Below, one piece after another: positions 1 to 8,022 of a stretch of 64,000 nt of DNA. Below the pieces are notes generated by a model, which worked only from the letters and a program-made list of their open reading frames with translations, was not told the origin of the DNA and did not search any database. A program made the translations under genes and the position numbers. Source of the stretch: Rhodospirillum sp. GTDB lineage: Bacteria; Pseudomonadota; Alphaproteobacteria; Dongiales; Dongiaceae. Numbering within the stretch: the first letter of the stretch is position 1; the number at the start of each line of letters is the position of its first letter. The stretch covers positions 124,001 through 188,000 of the forward strand of contig PNKY01000008.1 of the NCBI GenBank assembly GCA_013822765.1, in the 5' to 3' direction.

Positions 1-137
1 GTCGCATAGGAGCGGCCCTGGGCGTCGACCTTGCGCTCATACCTGGGCGCGGCGGCCGGCGCCTGCGTCCCGCGCACCGTGGTGCCGAGGTCGCGCAGGT
101 CCTTCAGGTCGGTGACGCGGCTGGTTTCGTTGCTCAT
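1..137 (-). CDS. rpsI: 30S ribosomal protein S9, N-terminal part (cut by window edge)
   Basis: Only the first 45 codons are inside the window; the gene continues beyond base 1. The visible protein starts MSNETSRVTDLKDLRD, passes through an Ala/Pro-rich stretch and ends in ERKVDAQGRSYAT, which matches the entry into the S9 core (normally followed by a TGKRKDAVARV-like sequence). S9 lies in the head of the small subunit. The ATG begins one base after the rplM stop, so the two genes form the usual rplM-rpsI pair, transcribed from the promoter upstream of rplM. The extended N-terminus before the core is common in alphaproteobacteria. The call rests on this short segment plus context. Confidence 0.93.
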   Translation of the reverse strand, partial: MSNETSRVTDLKDLRDLGTTVRGTQAPAAAPRYERKVDAQGRSYA

Positions 138-138
138 G

Positions 139-603
139 TTACGCGCTCCGCTTGTTCTTCGGGTTCATGGCGCCAACATCCAGCGTCTCGGGCTGCTGGG
201 CGGCGTGCGGATGCTCGGTACCGGCGAACACGCGCAGGTTCTTCATCTGCTGGCGGCCCAGGGGACCACGCGGCACCATGCGCTCCACCGCCTTCACGAT
301 CGCGCGCTCGGGAAACTTGCCACCAAGGACCTTGCCGATGCTGATCTCCTTGATGCCGCCAGGATGGCCGGTGTGCCAGTGGAAGAGTTTATCGGTGAGC
401 TTGTTGCCCGTGACCTTCACCTTGGCGGCGTTGATGATGATGACGTTGTCGCCACAATCGATGTGCGGGGTGAACGTGGTCTTGTGCTTACCGCGCAGGC
501 GGTTCGCCACGATCGAGGCGAGGCGGCCCAGCACGACGCCCTCGGCGTCGATCAGGATCCACTTCTTGACCACCTCGCTCGGCTTGGCGGAATAGGTCTT
601 CAT
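139..603 (-). CDS. rplM: 50S ribosomal protein L13
   Basis: Ribosomal protein L13, an early-assembling large-subunit protein. The 154-residue length is typical for alphaproteobacteria. The N-terminal block [18 protein letters not shown] (about residues 13-30), the central GDNVIIINA block and the C-terminal [20 protein letters not shown] segment (about residues 109-128) are diagnostic. The ATG at 603 is preceded by AGGAG at 612-616 with eight bases of spacing. rpsI follows one base after the stop. A well-formed sigma-70-like promoter lies at 657-685. Confidence 0.98.
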   Translation of the reverse strand: MKTYSAKPSEVVKKWILIDAEGVVLGRLASIVANRLRGKHKTTFTPHIDCGDNVIIINAAKVKVTGNKLTDKLFHWHTGHPGGIKEISIGKVLGGKFPERAIVKAVERMVPRGPLGRQQMKNLRVFAGTEHPHAAQQPETLDVGAMNPKNKRSA

Positions 604-656
604 GCTGTCTGCTCCTATTGGCCGGGGGATTTCCGCCCCACCGGCAGTCGGCGGAT

Positions 657-685
657 CGTATAGTGGAGCAAATCGCGCCCGTCAA
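657..685 (-). promoter_or_regulatory. Promoter of rplM-rpsI
   Basis: On the minus strand, TTGACG (685-680) is followed by a 17-base spacer and TATACG (662-657). This places the predicted transcript start near base 650, giving a leader of about 45 bases before the rplM ATG. It is the best match to the -35/-10 consensus in this intergenic region. Confidence 0.72.
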
Positions 686-722
686 TGACACTAAATCTTT
701 TATAACCAATATGTTACTATTT

Positions 723-738
723 TGGTATTATGATACCA
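723..738. promoter_or_regulatory. Palindromic operator-like site (TGGTAT-N4-ATACCA)
   Basis: A perfect 6-base inverted repeat, TGGTAT and ATACCA, separated by TATG, lies in an AT-rich island between rplM and the divergent hydrolase gene. The shape resembles operators of GntR-family regulators of the FadR/VanR type; that assignment is inference. It is about 69 bases upstream of the hydrolase start and about 38 bases upstream of the rplM -35 box, so it more likely serves the hydrolase gene. No GntR gene is adjacent. Confidence 0.45.
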
Positions 739-806
739 CAAGACTCGACCTCGCTGTTCTCGACATTTCCGCAGGGTTTGGCAATCATTGACGCAAATGG
801 ACGACC

Positions 807-1670
807 ATGTCGCCCGACCCTGACTATGACCTGATTGGCGATGAGGACCTGTCCCGGCAGATGATGCCGCGGATCGCGGTGCCGGACCATGAGTCCTGGC
901 TGGCCAGGGATCTCGCCCTTTCCGACGCCCTCAAGGACCGGATATCGGTGTTGCGGGACCAGCGCTACGGCGACGGCCCGCGGCAGCTGGCGGATCTTTA
1001 TCCGGCGCCGCGGCCGGGCGGACCGATCGTGCTGTTCTTCCACGGCGGCTTCTGGCGGGCATTGTCCAAGGACCATGTCGGCTATGTCGCCGGCCCGCTG
1101 GTGCAGGCCGGCGTGGCGGCGGTGATGCCGGGTTATGACCTCTGCCCTTCGGTGCCGCTGACGACCGTGGTCGCCCAGGCCAGGCAGGCGCTGCTGTGGA
1201 CGCGCCAGAACGCGGCGCGGCTCAATGGCGATCCGGAGCGGATCTATGTCGCGGGCAATTCGGCCGGTGCGCACTTGGCCGCCATGATGATGATGGAGGA
1301 TTGGACCCGGCACGGCTTGGCCCGCGCGCCGATCGCCGGCGCCATCCTGGTCACCGGCATCTATGACCTGCGCGTCGTCCCGCGCATCCAGGTGAACGAG
1401 GACGTGCGGCTCGCACCCGAAGACGTGCTGGGGTTGAGCCCGCAGTTCCTGCCGCTGCATTGCCGGGTGCCGACCATCGTCGCGGCCGGCGCCGCCGAAC
1501 CGCCCTTGTGGATCGAACAGTCGCAACGATTCGCGGCCAAGCTGTCCACCAAGGGCGCCGACGTCCGGCTGATGGACGTCGCCGGATTGCATCATTTTTC
1601 GATCACGCACTCGCTTTCCGATTCAAACGCGCCGCTGACGCGCGCCATACTGGATCTGGTTCATCGATGA
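807..1670 (+). CDS. Alpha/beta hydrolase, kynurenine formamidase/esterase-like
   Basis: A 287-residue alpha/beta hydrolase. The oxyanion-hole motif HGGFWR (H79-R84) and the nucleophile elbow GNSAG (S152) are clear, and the catalytic histidine is His262 or His263 in GLHHFS. The HGG-F/Y-W form is typical of the kynurenine formamidase/arylformamidase branch of carboxylesterases, but that substrate is not proven here. The acid residue may be a Glu in the AAGAAEPP region instead of the common Asp. The gene shares an ATGA overlap with the methyltransferase downstream, so the two are probably co-transcribed. The Shine-Dalgarno before base 807 is weak. No signal peptide is visible, so the protein is probably cytoplasmic. 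Confidence 0.85.
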   Translation: MSPDPDYDLIGDEDLSRQMMPRIAVPDHESWLARDLALSDALKDRISVLRDQRYGDGPRQLADLYPAPRPGGPIVLFFHGGFWRALSKDHVGYVAGPLVQAGVAAVMPGYDLCPSVPLTTVVAQARQALLWTRQNAARLNGDPERIYVAGNSAGAHLAAMMMMEDWTRHGLARAPIAGAILVTGIYDLRVVPRIQVNEDVRLAPEDVLGLSPQFLPLHCRVPTIVAAGAAEPPLWIEQSQRFAAKLSTKGADVRLMDVAGLHHFSITHSLSDSNAPLTRAILDLVHR

Positions 1671-2473
1671 GCACCATGAGCAACCTTGCCTTCCAACCTC
1701 TGTACGACAAGATCGGCGCCACTTATGACGCCACCCGCCGCGCCGAGCCTGAAATCCTCAACGTGCTGGCGGAACTGCTGGACTTGAAAGCGACTGCCGA
1801 CGTGCTGGACATCGGTTGCGGCACCGGCAACTACACGACCGCGCTCGGCGACCAGCACGGATACGGGATGATCGGCCTCGACCGCTCCGGGCTGATGCTG
1901 CGCACGGCGCGCGCGAAGGCGCCGGGATTGCGCCTGGTCGGCGCGGATGCCGCCAACCTGCCCTTCCCCAACCGCACCTTCGACGGCGCGATCTGCACTT
2001 TGGCGATCCACCATTTCGACGATCTCGAAGCCTCGTTCGCGGAAGCGAAGCGCGTGCTGGATCGCGGGCGGCTGGTGATCTTCACCGCACTGCCCGAGCA
2101 GATCAAACGCTACTGGCTCAGCGCCTACTTCCCCGAGATGATGGCGGAAGCGGCCGAGACGATGCCGGACTGGAACACGGTCGAGATTTCGCTGCGCCGC
2201 GCCGGCTTCCGTACCTGGACGCAGAGGCTGTACTTCATGCCGTTGCAGCCGGTCGACATGCTCCTTTACAGCGGTAAGCATCAACCCCATCTCTATCTTG
2301 ACCAGCGGGTGCGGGCGAACATTTCGGCCTTCGCCAACTTGGCGGACCCGGATGAGTTGGGCGAAGGGCTCGAGCGTCTACGCCGCGATCTGGCGCAGGA
2401 TCGATTCGAGCAGACGACGGCCGAATACGAAGACGTCGGCGGGGACTATTTGTTCATCGCCGCGCAAGTATGA
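1667..2473 (+). CDS. Class I SAM-dependent methyltransferase
   Basis: A 268-residue Rossmann-fold methyltransferase of the UbiE/Methyltransf_11 type. Motif I, VLDIGCGTG, is at residues 46-54, the acidic ribose-binding residue follows in GLDRSG (about residue 72), and the motif IV region FDGAICTLAIHHF is at about 105-117. The start at 1667 is chosen because it forms an ATGA overlap with the upstream hydrolase; an open frame extends further upstream but would overlap that gene extensively. The substrate is unknown. Its partner genes, a hydrolase upstream and a crotonase 20 bases downstream, suggest a small catabolic or detoxification operon. Confidence 0.85.
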   Translation: MSTMSNLAFQPLYDKIGATYDATRRAEPEILNVLAELLDLKATADVLDIGCGTGNYTTALGDQHGYGMIGLDRSGLMLRTARAKAPGLRLVGADAANLPFPNRTFDGAICTLAIHHFDDLEASFAEAKRVLDRGRLVIFTALPEQIKRYWLSAYFPEMMAEAAETMPDWNTVEISLRRAGFRTWTQRLYFMPLQPVDMLLYSGKHQPHLYLDQRVRANISAFANLADPDELGEGLERLRRDLAQDRFEQTTAEYEDVGGDYLFIAAQV

Positions 2474-2492
2474 AAATCATCGGGAGAACGCC

Positions 2493-3326
2493 ATGGCCAT
2501 TGCACACACCGCCACTCGGGCAACCAAACAGCCTAAGATCCAGCCCGGGACCGACCTCATTCTGCGCGAAGAGGTGGAGCCGGGGATCGTGCGGTTGACG
2601 TTGTATCGCCCGGACGCACGCAACGCTCTGTCGCTCGAGCTGATGCGGCAGTTGATGACGCAGCTGGAATCGATGGCGTATGACGATGACGTGCGGGTGG
2701 TCATTCTCGGCGGCGCGGGCGCCGCGTTCTGCGCGGGCCACGACCTCAAGGAACTGCGCGCCGATCCCAGTCCCGAATTCTACAACAAGGTGTTCAGCCT
2801 CGCCGGCCGCCTGATGCTGACGATCGCGGACTTCCCGCGGCCGGTGATCGCGGAGGTCAAGGGCATCGCGACGGCGGCCGGCTGCCAGCTGGTCGCCACC
2901 GCTGATCTGGCGATCGCTGCCGATGATGCGCGCTTCGCGACGCCGGGCGTCAATATCGGCCTGTTCTGCTCCACGCCGATGGTGGCGTTGACCCGCGCGG
3001 TCGCGCCCAAGCACGCAATGGAGATGCTGCTGACCGGCGAGATGATCGACGCCGAGGAAGCCGTCCGTATCGGCCTCATCAACAGGGCAGTGCCGGCCGC
3101 TGAACTGACCCAGGCGACCATGGCGCTCGCGCGCAAGATCGCGGCCAAGTCGATCCAGACCTTGAAGTTCGGCAAGGGCGCGTTCTATCGCCAGGTCGAC
3201 ATGGACCTGAAGCACGCGTACGACTACGCCGCGCACATCATGACGGAGAACATGCAGGCCCTGGACGCGGAGGAAGGCATCGACGCCTTCCTGCAAAAAC
3301 GCAAGCCGGTCTGGCAGGACTGCTAA
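2493..3326 (+). CDS. Enoyl-CoA hydratase/isomerase-family protein lacking both catalytic glutamates
   Basis: A 277-residue crotonase-fold protein. The first oxyanion-hole segment FCAGHDL (79-85) and the second TAAGC (127-131) are present. Aligned by eye with rat mitochondrial enoyl-CoA hydratase, the positions of its two catalytic glutamates (Glu144, Glu164) are occupied here by Gln132 and Gly152. The sequence resembles the ECHDC3-like branch (PGVNIGLFCSTP region at 151-162). Acyl-CoA binding is likely, but classical hydration of enoyl-CoA is doubtful. The ATG at 2493 is 20 bases after the methyltransferase stop and is preceded by GGGAGAA, a good ribosome binding site. Confidence 0.88.
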   Translation: MAIAHTATRATKQPKIQPGTDLILREEVEPGIVRLTLYRPDARNALSLELMRQLMTQLESMAYDDDVRVVILGGAGAAFCAGHDLKELRADPSPEFYNKVFSLAGRLMLTIADFPRPVIAEVKGIATAAGCQLVATADLAIAADDARFATPGVNIGLFCSTPMVALTRAVAPKHAMEMLLTGEMIDAEEAVRIGLINRAVPAAELTQATMALARKIAAKSIQTLKFGKGAFYRQVDMDLKHAYDYAAHIMTENMQALDAEEGIDAFLQKRKPVWQDC

Positions 3327-3408
3327 GCAACCACCCTTTGCTCCGAATCGCCTGATCTCGGTACTGTCGCGGCGCTTCTTGTCGCGACAGAAGAGAACAT
3401 GCGTACCC

Positions 3409-3888
3409 ATGAGCAACCGCTATCCACGCTGGATCACCCTCGACTTCCTTGATTTCTGCCACCCGCGCATCCGCGAGATCTATGATTACTGGAACGGCAA
3501 GCGCGCCGGCCGCGCGATGCCCCGCCGCGCCGACATCGAACCGCTCGATCTGCCGAGCTTCCTGCTTGGCATCGTGATGGTAGATGTGGGCCAAGATCCC
3601 TACACCCTCACCTATCGTCTGGTCGGCACGCGCGAAGCGGAAGCGCGCGGGCACAATCCCACCGGCAAGAGCGTGTTCGACAATTGGGACGGCCGCTCCC
3701 AAGAGGACGTGCTGGAGAATTATCGGCTGGTGATCGAGAAGAAGTGCGTGCTGTACGATGCCGACCGCACCATGGACCCGGAGCGTGACTGGCTGGAAGC
3801 CGGAACGGTCTTTCTGCCGCTGTCGGACGACGGGGACACGGTGAACAAGATTCTAATCTACACGGAATACAAGGACCGGCAGGGCTAG
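3409..3888 (+). CDS. PAS_5 domain protein
   Basis: A 159-residue protein matching the PAS_5 family of short single-domain PAS proteins, which are abundant in alphaproteobacteria. Family landmarks are the early IREIYDYWNGKR segment, a PRRADIEPLDLPSFL block and a YRLVGT strand. It has no output domain, no membrane segment and no signal peptide. The function is unknown; family members are thought to sense small ligands. I chose the ATG at 3409 (AGAGAA upstream) over an in-frame TTG ten codons earlier. It is 82 bases downstream of the crotonase and may have its own promoter. Confidence 0.8.
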   Translation: MSNRYPRWITLDFLDFCHPRIREIYDYWNGKRAGRAMPRRADIEPLDLPSFLLGIVMVDVGQDPYTLTYRLVGTREAEARGHNPTGKSVFDNWDGRSQEDVLENYRLVIEKKCVLYDADRTMDPERDWLEAGTVFLPLSDDGDTVNKILIYTEYKDRQG

Positions 3889-3909
3889 AGCACTAACCGC
3901 GCGCCCTGC
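3879..3909. terminator. Possible hairpin after the PAS_5 gene
   Basis: GCAGGGC (3879-3885) and GCCCTGC (3903-3909) form a 7-base inverted repeat that includes the stop codon region of the PAS_5 gene. There is no T-tract. It is a weak candidate for a transcription end. Confidence 0.3.
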
Positions 3910-3914
3910 TCCAC

Positions 3915-3998
3915 CGTCATCCCGGCCCTGAGCCGGGATCCATTCATCAACCGCTCGTGCTCCTGAACGATGGACCCCGGCTCAAGGCCGGGGTGATC
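3915..3998. repeat. Dispersed REP-like palindromic repeat
   Basis: The element begins GTCATCCCGGCC, runs through TGAGCCGGGATCCAT, and after a short non-symmetric centre ends with ATGGACCCCGGCTCAAG followed by GCCGGGGTGATC. The two ends are imperfect inverted copies of each other, each containing its own smaller GC-rich palindrome. This pattern is typical of short mobile palindromic elements found in many copies in alphaproteobacterial genomes. It lies between the convergent ends of the PAS_5 gene and the LysM/M23 gene. I see only one full copy in this window. Confidence 0.72.
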
Positions 3999-4029
3999 GT
4001 TGTACTGGTGGAAAAATGGCGCGTCGCGT

Positions 4030-5172
4030 TTACTTCGTCAGCACCTTCAGCGGGTCGACCGCCTTGGTGCCCTTGCGCAGCTCGAAATGCAGCTGCGGGG
4101 TGTCGACGTTGCCGCTGCTGCCGACGCGGGCGATGGTCTGGCCCTGGCCGACCTTGTCGCCCTTCTGCACCAGCAGCGATGAGTTGTGCGCATAGGCGGT
4201 GACCCAGCCGTCGGCGTGGCGCAGCAGCACCATGTTGCCGAAGCCGCGCAGCTCGTTGCCGGCGTAGGCGACCACGCCCGGCGCCGACGCCTTCACCGGC
4301 GCGCCGACCGGCGCCGCGATGTTGATGCCGTCGTTGCGCTGGTTGTCCTTGGCTGGGCCGAACTTGGAGACAACCTTGCCGTCGACCGGCCAGATGAAGG
4401 GGCTGTCGGGCTTCAACGCGGGTAGCGGATCCCCGGCCGGCGCGGGCTTGGGCGCGGGCGGCGGTTCGATCTGCGCGGTTTGCGTCGGCGGCGTTGGCTG
4501 GGTCGGCACGATCTCGACCGGCTCACCCGGCGCCGGCTCGGATGACGGTGCGGGTGAGCCTTGCAGCGGAGGCAACCCGCCCGCGGTGATACCGCCGCCG
4601 GGCTGTGTTGACACCGTGCCGCCAGCTTGAGTCTGGACGGCTGTCGCGCCGTCCGGCACGAACGGCTTCGGTTGCGGGCCGGCGGGCAGCGCAGCGGCCT
4701 GCGGCGCGCTGGCGAATGTGGACGGCGCATCGACGCTGGTCGGCAAGACCAGCGCCTGGCCGATCTGCAGTGTGTAAGGCGGCCGCAGGTTGTTGAGCTG
4801 GATGAGCGCGCTGATCGAGACGCCCTGGCGCGCCGAGATGCCGGAGACGGTATCGCCCTTCTGCACCACGTAGCTGTTGCGCGGCTGCAGGTTCAGCATC
4901 TGCCCGGCCTTCAGCGCATAGGGCGGCGTGAGGCCGTTGATGTCGATCAATGTGCGGATCGGCGTGTTGGTGCGCTCGGAGACGATCGCAACCGTGTCGC
5001 CCGGCGCGACGACGTAGTGGCCATCCTTGATCTCGCCAAAGGGTGCGCCGGCCGGCACGGCGGGATCGGGCGCAGGCGGCGAGGCCAGCATGGTGTCGAG
5101 GTTGCAGCCGGCAAGCATCGTCGCGGCGAGCGCGACGGCGAGCATGGTGCGAAGGTTGCGCACGCGGACCAT
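4030..5172 (-). CDS. nlpD: NlpD/EnvC-like LysM-M23 lipoprotein (probable amidase activator)
   Basis: A 380-residue outer-membrane lipoprotein. A signal peptide with lipobox LAGC puts the lipidated cysteine at Cys23. Two LysM peptidoglycan-binding domains follow (about 52-95 and 100-143), then a long Pro/Gln-rich linker and a C-terminal LytM/M23 domain (about 269-378). In the M23 domain the zinc-binding HxGxD position reads NDGIN (Asn280, Asn284), while His329 and His362 remain. E. coli NlpD is similarly degenerate, so this is more likely an activator of a cell-wall amidase than an endopeptidase. The ATG at 5172 shares a TGATG overlap with pcm; a GTG one codon earlier is also possible. It is last in the serS operon. 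Confidence 0.88.
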   Translation of the reverse strand: MVRVRNLRTMLAVALAATMLAGCNLDTMLASPPAPDPAVPAGAPFGEIKDGHYVVAPGDTVAIVSERTNTPIRTLIDINGLTPPYALKAGQMLNLQPRNSYVVQKGDTVSGISARQGVSISALIQLNNLRPPYTLQIGQALVLPTSVDAPSTFASAPQAAALPAGPQPKPFVPDGATAVQTQAGGTVSTQPGGGITAGGLPPLQGSPAPSSEPAPGEPVEIVPTQPTPPTQTAQIEPPPAPKPAPAGDPLPALKPDSPFIWPVDGKVVSKFGPAKDNQRNDGINIAAPVGAPVKASAPGVVAYAGNELRGFGNMVLLRHADGWVTAYAHNSSLLVQKGDKVGQGQTIARVGSSGNVDTPQLHFELRKGTKAVDPLKVLTK

Positions 5173-5849
5173 CACCGACCGTTCTGCGCCGCGCGCAGCG
5201 CCCGGCCCTCTTCCTCCGGCAACGCGCCGCCCACCAGCGGCACGAAGCGTACGTCGGCGAGGACTTCCTGGTGCAGCCCATCGGGCTTCTTGACAAGGCG
5301 CAGCAGTACCTGGTCGCCGCGCTCGGCGCCGACCGGGACCACCATGATGCCGCCTTCGGCCAGCTGATCGATCAAGGTCTGCGGCACGCCGTCGGCAGCA
5401 GCGGTGACGATGATGCGATCGAATGGCGCCTGCTCCTTCCAGCCCTTGGCGCCGTCGGCGGTCTTCGACGTGATGTTGTGGATGCGCAGCTCGTGGAAGC
5501 GCGCCTCCGCTTCCTTGAGCAGCGAGGCGAAGCGCTCGATGGTATAGACGCGGCGCGCGAGGCGCGACAGCACGGCAGCCTGGTAGCCGGAACCGGTGCC
5601 GATCTCCAGAACCTTGTGGGTCTTCTCGACCTGCAACGCCTCGGTCATCAGCGCGACGATCTGCGGCTGGCTGATGGTCTGGCCCTGCGCGATCGGCAGC
5701 GCCTGGTCCTCGTAGGCCTGGTCGTGGAAATGCGGCAGCACGAAGTTCTCGCGCGGGACGCGCTCCAGCGCCGCCAGCACGCGCGTGTCGGTGATGCCCG
5801 CGCGCCGCAGGCTCATGATGAGGCGGATCTTGCGGGCCTGCAGGCTCAT
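5172..5849 (-). CDS. pcm: Protein-L-isoaspartate O-methyltransferase
   Basis: Methylates isoaspartyl residues in damaged proteins using SAM, starting their repair. The 225-residue protein has the family block LPIAQGQTISQP at 51-62 and SAM motif I VLEIGTGSGYQ at 80-90. An in-frame extension reaches 5942, but the start at 5849 is supported by its ATGA overlap with surE and by the normal family length. The surE-pcm-nlpD order is widely conserved in proteobacteria. Confidence 0.95.
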   Translation of the reverse strand: MSLQARKIRLIMSLRRAGITDTRVLAALERVPRENFVLPHFHDQAYEDQALPIAQGQTISQPQIVALMTEALQVEKTHKVLEIGTGSGYQAAVLSRLARRVYTIERFASLLKEAEARFHELRIHNITSKTADGAKGWKEQAPFDRIIVTAAADGVPQTLIDQLAEGGIMVVPVGAERGDQVLLRLVKKPDGLHQEVLADVRFVPLVGGALPEEEGRALRAAQNGR

Positions 5850-6670
5850 CCGGCCGCCCGCTTGCGCGCGGCCTTGGCCGGTTTCAGGTCGGACAGCTTG
5901 GCTGCCGCCTGCGGCAGCGAAGGCATATCGGTCGAATCGCACTCCAGTGGCGTGACCGAGACCATGTTCTCGAGGATCGCGCCGAGGTCGGTGTTCGGAT
6001 CCTGCGGATCATCCGTCGGAAAATCGCCGATCCACAACATGTCCCGGCCTGCCGGGTCCTTGATCCTCTTGATCTGGGTATGCTCCAGGCGGCGGCCCTG
6101 CGGCGCGACTTTGACGCCGGTCACCTGCTCGGGCGGAATCGGCGGGAAGTTGACGTTCATCAAGATCGATTTCGGCCAGCTGCCGGTATAGAGCCGGCGG
6201 ATGATCTCCGGCGCAAACTTCTCCGCGGTCTTCCAGTGCAGCGTATCGCCCTTGCGAACCTGGCTGAAGGCGATCGACGGAATACCGAGCAAGGCCGCTT
6301 CGCGAGCCGCCGCGACCGTGCCGGAATAGAACACGTCCTCGCCGAGGTTAGCGCCGCGATTGACACCGGAGAGCACCAGGTCCGGCGCGCGGTCCATGAT
6401 GATGTGCTTCACCGCCATCAGCACGCAGTCGCTCGGCGTGCCACCGACCGCGAAACGCTTGGGGCCGATCTTGTGCAGCGGCAGCGGCCGCCTCAGCGTC
6501 AGGCCATGGCTGGCGCCGCTCTGCTCGGCTTCGGGCGCGATCACCCACACATCCTTGGACAGCGAGCGCGCGACCCGCTCCAGGATCTTAAGGCCGGGCG
6601 CATGGATGCCGTCGTCGTTGGAAACCAGGATACGGGCGTTGGACAGATCTTTGAGCGGTACCTTAGGCAT
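5846..6670 (-). CDS. surE: 5'/3'-nucleotidase SurE
   Basis: Metal-dependent phosphatase acting on nucleoside 5'- and 3'-monophosphates. The 274-residue protein begins with [13 protein letters not shown] (about 14-26), where Asp19 and Asp20 bind the divalent metal, followed later by the [10 protein letters not shown] block with the metal-binding Asn and the [12 protein letters not shown] region. The Ala/Lys-rich C-terminal tail is likely disordered. It overlaps serS by 8 bases upstream and pcm by 4 bases downstream, so the genes are expected to be translationally coupled. Confidence 0.95.
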   Translation of the reverse strand: MPKVPLKDLSNARILVSNDDGIHAPGLKILERVARSLSKDVWVIAPEAEQSGASHGLTLRRPLPLHKIGPKRFAVGGTPSDCVLMAVKHIIMDRAPDLVLSGVNRGANLGEDVFYSGTVAAAREAALLGIPSIAFSQVRKGDTLHWKTAEKFAPEIIRRLYTGSWPKSILMNVNFPPIPPEQVTGVKVAPQGRRLEHTQIKRIKDPAGRDMLWIGDFPTDDPQDPNTDLGAILENMVSVTPLECDSTDMPSLPQAAAKLSDLKPAKAARKRAAG

Positions 6671-7943
6671 TTGCTTTCGCGATTCTTTCCAGGCCGTTCA
6701 TGTAGGGACGCAAAGCCGCGGGAATGGCGACCGATCCATCCTGCTGCTGATAGTTTTCGAGGATGGCGACCAGCGCGCGCCCGACCGCGAGGCCGGAGCC
6801 GTTCAGCGTATGGACGAAGCGCGTGCCCTTCTCGCCCGCCTTGCGGCAGCGCGCCTTCATGCGCCGCGCCTGGAACTCGCCGCAGTTCGAGCAACTCGAG
6901 ATCTCGCGATAGGCGTTCTGGCCCGGCAGCCAGACCTCGATGTCGAAGGTCTTCTGCGCCGAGAAGCCCATGTCGCCGGTGCACAGTGTGATGACGCGGT
7001 ACGGCAGGCCGAGGCGCTTCAGCACCTCTTCCGCGCAATTGGTCATGCGCTTGTGCTCGTCGTCCGAATGATCGGGATGCGCGATCGAGACCAGCTCCAC
7101 CTTCAGGAATTGGTGCTGGCGGATCATGCCGCGGGTGTCCTTGCCCGCCGCGCCGGCCTCGGAACGGAAGCACGGCGTCAGCGCGGTGAAGCGCCAGGGC
7201 AGCGCCGTCTCGTCGATGATCTCATCGGCCGCAAGGTTGGTCAGCGGCACTTCCGAGGTCGGGATCAGCCACAGACCCTGTTCCGTCTTGAACTGATCCT
7301 CGGCGAATTTCGGTAGCTGGCCGGTGCCGAACAAGGCCGTGTCGCGCACCAGGAACGGCGGCGAGACCTCGGTGTAGCCCAGTTCTCCGGTATGCAGGTC
7401 GAGCATGAACTGAGCCAGCGCGCGTTCCAGCCGCGCGAGCCCGCCCTTTAGCACGACGAAGCGCGCGCCGGACAGCTTGGCGGCGTCCTCGAAGCTCATC
7501 AGGCCAAGGCCCTCGCCGATCTCGAAATGCTGCTTAGGCTGGAAGGCGAAGTTCGGCTTGCCGCCGACCACCCGCTCCTCGCGGTTGCTCTTTTCGTCGA
7601 GCCCTTCGGGAACGTCGTCCGCCGGCAGGTTGGGCTGGGTCGCGAGGATGCCCTCGAGCTCCTTGGCCAGCGCCTGCTCGGTCGCTTCGGCTTCCGCCAT
7701 CTTGTCTTTGAGGCCGGCGACTTCCGCCATCACGGCGCTCGCGTCCTGGCCCTTGGATTTCAGCTGGCCGATCTGCTTGGAGAGCTCATTGCGGCGCGCC
7801 TGCATCTCCTGCCAGCTGGTCTGCGCGGCGCGGCGCTTGGCGTCGAGCGCGACGATCTCGGCCGACAAAGGCGGCAGGTTGCGGCGGGCGCGGCCACGGT
7901 CGAAAGCCTCGGGGTTTTCCCGAATCCATTTGACGTCAAACAT
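6663..7943 (-). CDS. serS: Seryl-tRNA synthetase
   Basis: Class II aminoacyl-tRNA synthetase that charges tRNA-Ser. The 426-residue length is normal. The N-terminal part (about 30-110) is the long helical arm that contacts the tRNA. The core shows the TSEVPLTNL block, motif 2 in [14 protein letters not shown], and motif 3 in [19 protein letters not shown]. It is first in the serS-surE-pcm-nlpD operon. Unlike many alphaproteobacteria, no tat genes precede it; an Lrp regulator does. A promoter is visible at 7984-8012. Confidence 0.98.
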   Translation of the reverse strand: MFDVKWIRENPEAFDRGRARRNLPPLSAEIVALDAKRRAAQTSWQEMQARRNELSKQIGQLKSKGQDASAVMAEVAGLKDKMAEAEATEQALAKELEGILATQPNLPADDVPEGLDEKSNREERVVGGKPNFAFQPKQHFEIGEGLGLMSFEDAAKLSGARFVVLKGGLARLERALAQFMLDLHTGELGYTEVSPPFLVRDTALFGTGQLPKFAEDQFKTEQGLWLIPTSEVPLTNLAADEIIDETALPWRFTALTPCFRSEAGAAGKDTRGMIRQHQFLKVELVSIAHPDHSDDEHKRMTNCAEEVLKRLGLPYRVITLCTGDMGFSAQKTFDIEVWLPGQNAYREISSCSNCGEFQARRMKARCRKAGEKGTRFVHTLNGSGLAVGRALVAILENYQQQDGSVAIPAALRPYMNGLERIAKANA

Positions 7944-7983
7944 GGTCGTGCGCCGTTGAAATCATGAACAAAGCTTGAACCGG

Positions 7984-8012
7984 GTTATAGGGACCACCAG
8001 TGATTCCGTAAA
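7984..8012 (-). promoter_or_regulatory. Promoter of the serS-surE-pcm-nlpD operon
   Basis: On the minus strand TTTACG (8012-8007), a 17-base spacer and TATAAC (7989-7984) form a good sigma-70-like promoter about 40 bases upstream of the serS ATG. It lies just beyond the end of the upstream regulator gene, so serS can be transcribed independently. The short leader leaves no room for a T-box. Confidence 0.6.
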
Positions 8013-8022
8013 GCTGACACGC

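Noticed and set aside
2298..2492. Upstream in-frame extension of the crotonase gene starting at 2298.
   Set aside because: It would lie within the methyltransferase gene, and the ATG at 2493 has a good ribosome binding site and gives the normal length.
3915..3998. CRISPR-like or IS-end interpretation of the palindromic repeat.
   Set aside because: There is only one unit with no regularly spaced copies and no transposase gene or target duplication next to it.
7944..8022. Possible T-box or other riboswitch upstream of serS.
   Set aside because: The leader between the predicted promoter and the ATG is only about 35 bases, too short, and T-boxes are not expected in this lineage.
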